A stretch of DNA of 13,010 nucleotides. It comes from Chitinophagaceae bacterium. Lineage in GTDB: Bacteria > Bacteroidota > Bacteroidia > Chitinophagales > Chitinophagaceae. The notes below the pieces were generated by a model. It was not told where the DNA came from. It worked only from the letters and a program-made list of their open reading frames with translations, and did not search any database. The stretch covers positions 3,334-16,343 of the forward strand of contig DMPB01000033.1 in assembly GCA_003456175.1 (NCBI GenBank), read 5' to 3'. Positions 7,855 through 13,010 of this stretch are shown here, piece by piece. The position numbers and the translations under genes are program-made. Within the stretch, counting starts at the first letter, position 1. The number at the start of each line of letters is the position of its first letter.

Positions 7855-9129
7855 TTAATGTTCTACAAAGTTCAAATCTTTGTGAAAGGTTTCTTTACTC
7901 GTTGCAGCTGCAACAACTGCTATTAACATTACAATCATACCTGTAACCATGGCTCCCGTAATAAAAGGATCACTATTAGGAAACCACTGATGCAAAAATC
8001 CGTTTTCGGTGCGAAGCCATTTGAAGAGTGGCAGAATGAAAATACTAAGTAAGCCACGCACCATATTAGGTATTGTAGTAGTAGCTGTTGCACGAATATT
8101 AGTACCAAATTGCTCTGCTGCCATAGTTACAAAAATGGCCCAGAAGCCTGTACCAAAGCCTAATCCGGCACATACCCAATACATTGCTTGTGCAGAACCC
8201 TGCCATAATGCATGAAAAAATAATGCCATGAAAATTAGCGTAATACTGTAAAATACATATAACGCTTGTTTTCTACTTTTTAACCCATGGCTCACTACAC
8301 CAATTACAATATCGCCAATAGAAATAGAAGCATAGGCATACATAACAGCCTTACCGCTATCTACCGCTTCAGTAATACCAAAATGCTTGGCAAATTCGCT
8401 ACTAAAAGTAACCAATACACCTATCACAAACCAAGTTGGCAACCCAATACATATAGATTTTATGTAACGTATAAACAACTCCTTACGAGTAAAAAACATA
8501 AAGAAATTACCACGCTTAACGGCTTGCTTTTTAACATGATGGAACATGCCACTTTCAAACACCGATATACGCATAAACAATAAGAGTATGCCCATACCGC
8601 CTCCTATAAAGTAACAGATACGCCAATCGAAAAACTCTTTACAGAAATAAGCCAATACAGCACCGCTCAAGCCAATGCCAGCTACTAAACTTGTAGCTAA
8701 GCCTCGCTTTTCTTTAGGTGTTAATTCACTAACTAAAGTGATACCTGCACCCAATTCGCCAGCTAAGCCAATACCAGCAATAAAACGTATCCATGCATAC
8801 TGATCTACGGTTTGCACAAAACCATTACCAATATTAGCCAAAGAGTATAACAGAATACTTCCAAACAATACGCTCAAGCGACCTTTTTTATCCCCTAAAA
8901 CGCCCCACAAAATACCTCCAATCAGTAAACCCAGCATTTGCATGGTGATGATATGTTCACCATCTGTTAGCAAGCCTTCATCGCTCAAGCCTAAACTTTT
9001 TAAACTAGGCACACGAATAATACTGAACAGCAATAAATCGTATATATCTACAAAGTAGCCAAGCGCAGCAACCACAAGTGGAATGCTCAGCAACTTGTGG
9101 TTCTGATGGTTGTGATGTGAGGCAGTCAT
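7855..9129 (-). CDS. MFS transporter, metabolite/sugar-type symporter
   Basis: A 424-residue, about 12-helix major facilitator. The loop 2-3 motif is GGILWGVLGDKKGR (71-84), matching G-x-L-a-D-r-x-G-R. Helix 4 reads RFIAGIGLAGELGAG (115-129), with the R-x-x-x-G-x-G-x-x-G-E pattern typical of metabolite:H+ and sialate/aromatic acid symporter branches (KgtP, ProP and ShiA relatives). The segment AEQFGTNIRATATTTIPN (338-355) is the loop 10-11 counterpart. It probably imports a small organic solute with protons; the substrate cannot be named. The N-terminus is histidine-rich (HHNHQNH, 5-11). It is separated by 33 bases from the DedA gene upstream and 31 from the glycosyltransferase downstream, so probably co-transcribed with both. 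Confidence 0.9.
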   Translation of the reverse strand: MTASHHNHQNHKLLSIPLVVAALGYFVDIYDLLLFSIIRVPSLKSLGLSDEGLLTDGEHIITMQMLGLLIGGILWGVLGDKKGRLSVLFGSILLYSLANIGNGFVQTVDQYAWIRFIAGIGLAGELGAGITLVSELTPKEKRGLATSLVAGIGLSGAVLAYFCKEFFDWRICYFIGGGMGILLLFMRISVFESGMFHHVKKQAVKRGNFFMFFTRKELFIRYIKSICIGLPTWFVIGVLVTFSSEFAKHFGITEAVDSGKAVMYAYASISIGDIVIGVVSHGLKSRKQALYVFYSITLIFMALFFHALWQGSAQAMYWVCAGLGFGTGFWAIFVTMAAEQFGTNIRATATTTIPNMVRGLLSIFILPLFKWLRTENGFLHQWFPNSDPFITGAMVTGMIVMLIAVVAAATSKETFHKDLNFVEH

Positions 9130-9162
9130 AAAGCAATCGGTTGTTTTGGTAATACGTACTAT

Positions 9163-10134
9163 TTAGGTATGATGCTCTTTGGTTTTGCCGAAAAGCATTT
9201 TATATACAACAGGGGCTGTTGTAACCAACACAATAGCTAACACAATAATTTCTAAATGCTTACGCAAATCAAGATCAAATTGATTTAAGATAAACTTATA
9301 CAAAAAATGGCCAGCAAAAATCATACTTACTACCCAAGCAATACAGCCAACAATATTGTAGAACATGAACTTTTTACGATCCATTTGAACAATACCTGCA
9401 ATAATGGGTGCGAATGTTCTTACAATGGGCAGAAAACGTGCAAAAATGATAGCACCACCACCGTGTTTTTCATAAAACTCTTTTGCTTGGTATAAATATT
9501 TTTTCTTATAAAAAAAAGAATCTTTGCGTTGAAATAAATATGGTCCACTTTTACGCCCAAACCAATAGCCTACACTATTCCCCACCACACCAGCGAACGT
9601 AATCAATGCTACAATTACAATCAGGTTAATCCACTCTCCCTCTATACCTGCTAAGCCGATAGTTTTAAAAAACTCTACACCCAAGTTACCACTGTAAATA
9701 CCAGCTACAAATAACAAACTATCGCCTGGTAAAAAGAACCCAGCAAATAACCCTGTTTCGGCAAATACGATAAATAACAATAAAAACAAACCTCCATTAA
9801 CGATGTAATACATTGGGTTCACAAGATCCTTCCAAGTGAACACTTTATTTACCGTAAGGGTAGCATTTGTTCTTACATCGCTAGCAACAAAACTAGCTGC
9901 CTCGTGTAATGCATCTTTTACGGCAATACTATCTACGCCTGTTAGGTTAATGGTTGCAGCACCACTTTCATTGGTGGTAGCAGTAGTGCCTTGCGGTAAA
10001 AGTTGAATCGTAGCGTTCGCCACCGGATTTTCATACTGATTTTGCAAACGGATGGTAAGTGTATCTGTTTTTGCTTGAGCCCAACTACATACAACAGTTA
10101 TTACCAAAAAAATAGTACAGAAGAAAGACTTCAT
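9163..10134 (-). CDS. DedA/VTT family membrane protein with N-terminal periplasmic beta-domain
   Basis: A 323-residue protein in two parts. Residues 1-21 look like a cleavable signal peptide (ending SWAQA). They are followed by about 75 residues resembling a carboxypeptidase-regulatory or Ig-like beta-sandwich, with NPVANATIQLLPQG and a T-x-E-S-G-x-A turn near 54-60. From about 104 the protein is a standard DedA (SNARE-associated/VTT) domain: ETGLFAGFFLPGDSLLFVAG (126-145) with the conserved E and PGD, and FARFLPIVRTFAP (231-243) with the F-x-R-x-x-P-x-x-R-T signature. DedA proteins are lipid-flippase or scramblase-like and support envelope integrity and undecaprenyl phosphate or PE recycling. 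Usual DedA length is about 200-220 residues; the excess is the N-terminal domain. It is 34 bases after the symporter gene and 33 before the MFS gene. Confidence 0.9.
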   Translation of the reverse strand: MKSFFCTIFLVITVVCSWAQAKTDTLTIRLQNQYENPVANATIQLLPQGTTATTNESGAATINLTGVDSIAVKDALHEAASFVASDVRTNATLTVNKVFTWKDLVNPMYYIVNGGLFLLLFIVFAETGLFAGFFLPGDSLLFVAGIYSGNLGVEFFKTIGLAGIEGEWINLIVIVALITFAGVVGNSVGYWFGRKSGPYLFQRKDSFFYKKKYLYQAKEFYEKHGGGAIIFARFLPIVRTFAPIIAGIVQMDRKKFMFYNIVGCIAWVVSMIFAGHFLYKFILNQFDLDLRKHLEIIVLAIVLVTTAPVVYKMLFGKTKEHHT

Positions 10135-10168
10135 AAGTTGCTTTAATTAATCTACAATTTGAATTTCA

Positions 10169-11467
10169 CTAATGTGCATGATGCACTGCAGCACCACCAT
10201 CGTGTTCTAGCGCACCTTCCCACTTGCTAACAACAGCAGTTGCTAGTGCATTACCCACCACATTGGTTGCAGTTCTAAACATATCACAAAAGTGATCGAT
10301 GGGCAAAATAAGCGCTACGCCAATAGCAGGAATGTTAAACATGCTACAAGTTGCCAATACCACTACTAAACTTGCTCTCGGTACACCTGCAATACCTTTA
10401 CTAGTTAGCATGAGTACAAGTAGCATTGTAAGCTGTGTTCCTAAATCGAGTGGTACGTTGTAAGCTTGTGCAATGGCAAGACTAGCGAATGTCATATACA
10501 TCATACTACCATCGAGGTTGAAACTATAACCAAGTGGTAGAATAAAGCTTACAATTTTATCTTTACAACCAAAACGTACCAATTCTTCTGTGAGCTTTGG
10601 AAATACAGCCTCGCTGCTTGTTGTAGTAAATGCAATTAAAAGCGGACTGCCAATACGTTTGAAAAGTGTTATCAATCGGTTGCCAAGAATTAAATATCCA
10701 ACTGTTAATAAAATCAGCCATAACAAGGCAATACCTAATAAGAAATACGCGAAATAAATGAAGTAAAATTGAAAAATACCTAGGCCGCGTAAAGCTACCA
10801 CACTGCACAATGCACCGAACACACCTACAGGTGCAACATTCATTACATAACCCACCATTTTTAATACTACATGGCTTACTACATCTAAAGCTTTAATTAA
10901 CGGCTTGGCATGGTCGCCCATAGATGCAGTAGCTACACCAAACAATACACTAAATACCACCAACTGAAGTATTTCGTTGGTAGCCATAGCCTCTACCACA
11001 CTTTTGGGAATAACGTGCTCAATGAATTTTTGTAAACTAAACTCTGTTGTTTTAGCCATTAAATCTGCTACACCGGCCTTATCGCCTTGATTCATCTCAA
11101 TGTAATGGCCTGGTTGAAACACATTTACCAAAACCATTCCTAATAATAAGCTTACTAGCGATGCGGTAATAAACCATAACATGGCCTTACCGCCAACACG
11201 ACCGACTGCCTTTAAATCGCCAAGTTTCGCAATACCTACCACCAGCGTACTGAAAACTAATGGGGCAATAATCATTTGTACCAGACGAATGAAAATATTA
11301 CCTAACAGCTTAATCTTAGGAGCAAAAGCGTCTATAAAACTGGCACTTGCCTGTGTATGAATCATGTATCCAATTCCCATGCCCGCGAACATGGCAAGTA
11401 GAATGTATAGCGTTAATCTATTTTTTCGTTGTGGCTTGTGCGAATGCGTTTGTGCAGCAATGTCCAT
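10169..11467 (-). CDS. Dicarboxylate/acidic amino acid:cation symporter (DAACS family, DctA/GltP-like)
   Basis: A 432-residue elevator-type transporter of the DAACS family. Family marks: the hairpin-1 tip TTTSSEAVFPKL (281-292), the unwound helix-7 segment NLDGS (317-321, NMDGT in archaeal GltPh), hairpin 2 SKGIAGVP (356-363), and helix 8 DMFRTATNVVGN (395-406). Asp395 and Arg398 correspond to the GltPh residues that bind the substrate amino group and side-chain carboxylate, so a C4-dicarboxylate, glutamate or aspartate is likely. The last position, Asn406, is Asp405 in GltPh, a sodium ligand. An Asn there, followed by ALATAVVSKWEG, resembles DctA and the proton-coupled GltP. The C-terminus ends in a His-containing tail (VHHAH). 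It starts 98 bases after the amtB stop and lies 34 bases before the DedA gene. Confidence 0.92.
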   Translation of the reverse strand: MDIAAQTHSHKPQRKNRLTLYILLAMFAGMGIGYMIHTQASASFIDAFAPKIKLLGNIFIRLVQMIIAPLVFSTLVVGIAKLGDLKAVGRVGGKAMLWFITASLVSLLLGMVLVNVFQPGHYIEMNQGDKAGVADLMAKTTEFSLQKFIEHVIPKSVVEAMATNEILQLVVFSVLFGVATASMGDHAKPLIKALDVVSHVVLKMVGYVMNVAPVGVFGALCSVVALRGLGIFQFYFIYFAYFLLGIALLWLILLTVGYLILGNRLITLFKRIGSPLLIAFTTTSSEAVFPKLTEELVRFGCKDKIVSFILPLGYSFNLDGSMMYMTFASLAIAQAYNVPLDLGTQLTMLLVLMLTSKGIAGVPRASLVVVLATCSMFNIPAIGVALILPIDHFCDMFRTATNVVGNALATAVVSKWEGALEHDGGAAVHHAH

Positions 11468-11565
11468 ACTAAAGCACTAATACGTGAATGAATGCACGCA
11501 ATATAAGCATGTATTGGCACTAGCAGCCGTATAAAACTTAAAACGTTACAACACTAGTACGCACA
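11468..11565 (-). other. Spacer between amtB and the symporter gene; no convincing signal
   Basis: 98 bases, the largest gap inside the right-hand gene run. Only weak inverted repeats (CGTG / CACG around 11484-11499) and no good TTTG / TAnnTTTG pair were seen. It may hold a weak internal promoter or nothing, so whether amtB and the symporter share a transcript stays open. Confidence 0.3.
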
Positions 11566-12885
11566 CTACAAGCGTTCGCCATGTTGGCTCCAATCTAGCC
11601 CATCTTTCTCTTCTACTTCTGATACACGCAGCGGTGTAATTAAGTCTGTAATTTTAAGTAACAGAAAGGTACCACCAAAAGCAAAAACACTCACCGCTAA
11701 CATAGCTAGCACATGTACTGTGAACAGCTTGGTGTTCCCAAAAATTAACCCATCATTCACTACAAGTCCGTTGATATTATGATGTGCGAATACGCCTGTT
11801 AGCAACATGCCAACAATACCGCCCACACCATGGCAGGGGAATACATCTAAAGTGTCGTCAATATTGGTTCTAGTACGCCACTCCACCATCATATTACTAA
11901 CGATACTACTAGCGATACCCACCACCAAAGAATGCGGAATACTAATAAAACCTGCTGCAGGTGTAATAGCTACCAAGCCTACCACCGCACCAATACAAGT
12001 ACCCATAGCACTTGGCTTACGGCCTCTAATAGCATCAAAAATAACCCATGTAAATGCCGCCGCCGCTGACGCTGTTGTAGTGGTAGCCAATGCAGTTGCA
12101 GCCAAATTATTAGCACCAAAAGCACTGCCAGCATTAAATCCAAACCAACCAAACCACAACAAACCAGTACCAAGCAGCACATAGGTAATACGAGCCGGAT
12201 GATGCCCAGGCATACTTCGTCCTTTTAAATAAATAGCACTCGCCAATGCAGCCCAACCAGCACTCATGTGCACTACTGTACCACCTGCAAAATCGAGCAC
12301 GCCCCACTTCGCCAAAATACCATTCGGATGCCAAGTGGCATGTGCTAGCGGACTATAAATAAAAATGCTAAACAACACTATGAATAACAGATAACTCGTA
12401 AAACGAATACGCTCGGCAAATGCCCCTGTTATTAAAGCAGGCGTAATAATGGCAAACTTCAACTGATAAAATGCGAACAACAACAACGGAATAGTTGGTG
12501 CCAATTCCCATGGTGCTCCTTCTATAACACCCTTCATCATAAAAAAGGTAGCAGGATTACCAATGATGCCTTTCCAACTATCGCCAAACGCCAAACTAAA
12601 GCCAAAAACTACCCATACTACCGTAATCACCGCCATGCAAATGAAACTCTGCAACATGGTACTAATTACATTTTTCTTACTCACCATACCACCATAAAAA
12701 AATGCCAATCCGGGTGTCATAATCAACACCAACCCCGTAGCACTAAGCATCCAAGCGGTATCTGCAAAACTGATATTGGTGTGATTAGCAACGGCTGCCG
12801 GCACACTTGGATGCAACAAACTGATAACCAAAATAGCCATCAACAACAGAAAAGGGATTAGGGCTAAACGGCGGGTCATTGACAT
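11566..12885 (-). CDS. amtB: Ammonium transporter, Amt family
   Basis: A 439-residue ammonium channel of usual length. Residues 1-33 look like a cleavable signal sequence, as in Escherichia coli AmtB. The first core helix TAWMLSATGLVLIMTPGLAFF (43-63) is followed by GGMVSKKN. The conserved FAIITPALITGAFAER is at 144-159. The pore twin histidines are His206 in GGTVVHMSAG and His352 in VFPCHGVGG, both intact. The WFGWFGFNAGSAF stretch (244-256) is the Amt signature. The C-terminal tail has the conserved DGLDWSQHGE, needed for coupling of subunits and for contact with P-II (GlnK) regulators. It acts as a trimer in the inner membrane moving ammonium inward. No glnK gene follows; upstream is the window edge, so it could be just outside. 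ATG codon 3 is an alternative start. Expression is probably nitrogen-controlled by analogy only. Confidence 0.95.
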   Translation of the reverse strand: MSMTRRLALIPFLLLMAILVISLLHPSVPAAVANHTNISFADTAWMLSATGLVLIMTPGLAFFYGGMVSKKNVISTMLQSFICMAVITVVWVVFGFSLAFGDSWKGIIGNPATFFMMKGVIEGAPWELAPTIPLLLFAFYQLKFAIITPALITGAFAERIRFTSYLLFIVLFSIFIYSPLAHATWHPNGILAKWGVLDFAGGTVVHMSAGWAALASAIYLKGRSMPGHHPARITYVLLGTGLLWFGWFGFNAGSAFGANNLAATALATTTTASAAAAFTWVIFDAIRGRKPSAMGTCIGAVVGLVAITPAAGFISIPHSLVVGIASSIVSNMMVEWRTRTNIDDTLDVFPCHGVGGIVGMLLTGVFAHHNINGLVVNDGLIFGNTKLFTVHVLAMLAVSVFAFGGTFLLLKITDLITPLRVSEVEEKDGLDWSQHGERL

Positions 12886-12929
12886 AGTAAAAAATATTCT
12901 ATATTTATACTTTTAAGAAAAATACTAAG

Positions 12930-12959
12930 CAATAATATCAATTTACACCAAAAATCAAA
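12930..12959 (-). promoter_or_regulatory. Candidate promoter of amtB
   Basis: On the minus strand, TTTG (12959-12956) is followed after 18 bases by TATTATTG (12937-12930), a 7-of-8 match to the Bacteroidota -7 box TAnnTTTG. Predicted initiation near 12924 gives a leader of about 40 bases to the amtB ATG. The spacing is close to the usual 19-21. Confidence 0.4.
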
Positions 12960-12985
12960 CATTAATTTTTTTATAACATATTTCC

Positions 12986-12998
12986 ATTTACGTAAGTA
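12986..12998 (+). repeat. 13-base intergenic word ATTTACGTAAGTA, copy 3
   Basis: A third exact copy, about 100 bases before the amtB start and about 27 bases upstream of the candidate -33 box, where an activator might bind. It is part of a larger hairpin-like repeat that reaches the window end (12987-13010). Confidence 0.5.
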
Positions 12999-13010
12999 CC
13001 TTACGGTAAA
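12987..13010. repeat. Imperfect inverted repeat at the window edge
   Basis: CGTAAG (12991-12996) pairs with CTTACG (13000-13005) around a TAC loop. The arms extend outward as TTTA (12987-12990) with TAAA (13007-13010) after one bulged G at 13006. It may continue past the edge. It could be a dimeric regulator site upstream of amtB, or the end of an upstream terminator; there is no T-run in view. Confidence 0.4.

Noticed and set aside
8287..8583. 98-residue plus-strand open frame within the MFS gene
   Set aside because: Composition is unlike a real protein (Thr, Tyr and Asn-rich), and the opposite strand encodes conserved membrane segments.
11807..12184. 125-residue open frame on the plus strand inside amtB
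   Set aside because: It is antisense to a fully intact Amt gene, is low-complexity (Ala, Pro, Thr, Leu) and matches no family. It is a reading-frame shadow.
1..13010. Mobile element, phage, CRISPR array or defence island
   Set aside because: No transposase, integrase, regularly spaced repeats, tRNA or defence-type protein was found, and composition looks even across the genes.

Overview
This 13-kb window looks like ordinary chromosomal DNA from a member of the Bacteroidota, probably a Chitinophagales-like relative. The reasons are low GC, promoter candidates of the TTTG / TAnnTTTG type, almost no Shine-Dalgarno sequences, a lipoprotein M13 peptidase, a four-cysteine GT9 glycosyltransferase and a multi-receiver hybrid kinase next to free-standing cheR and cheB. 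The lineage is inferred from protein style alone. No tRNA, rRNA, CRISPR array, transposase or phage gene was seen, and no gap between genes exceeds about 130 bases.

Left part (1-4555, minus strand): a tightly packed signalling operon read right to left. It holds a membrane-anchored CHASE3-GAF hybrid histidine kinase with three receiver domains, then cheR (16-base overlap, GTG start), then a receiver-less cheB (1-base TGATG overlap) cut by the window edge. No CheA, CheW or methyl-accepting receptor lies in view, so this is probably a non-classical methylation/phosphorelay module rather than a flagellar chemotaxis operon.

Middle (4694-6787, plus strand): one gene for a secreted, lipid-anchored M13 zinc endopeptidase. 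It is divergent from the kinase and closed by a perfect 19-bp hairpin that also ends the convergent operon on the other side.

Right part (6831-12885, minus strand): five co-directional genes in transcription order: an AmtB ammonium channel, a DctA/GltP-type dicarboxylate or acidic amino acid symporter, a DedA protein with an unusual N-terminal periplasmic domain, an MFS transporter and a GT9 (heptosyltransferase-type) glycosyltransferase. The last four are 31-34 bases apart and probably one transcript. amtB has its own good promoter candidate and is separated from the symporter by about 98 bases. The set suggests nitrogen and carbon uptake plus envelope functions, without an obvious single pathway.

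The most unexpected non-gene signal is an exact 13-base word (ATTTACGTAAGTA) present in three separate intergenic regions, on a background of over-represented TTACGTAA palindromes. No clearly new biological system is visible. The most worthwhile items are that repeated word, the kinase-CheR-CheB module with a degenerate middle receiver, and the DedA fusion.
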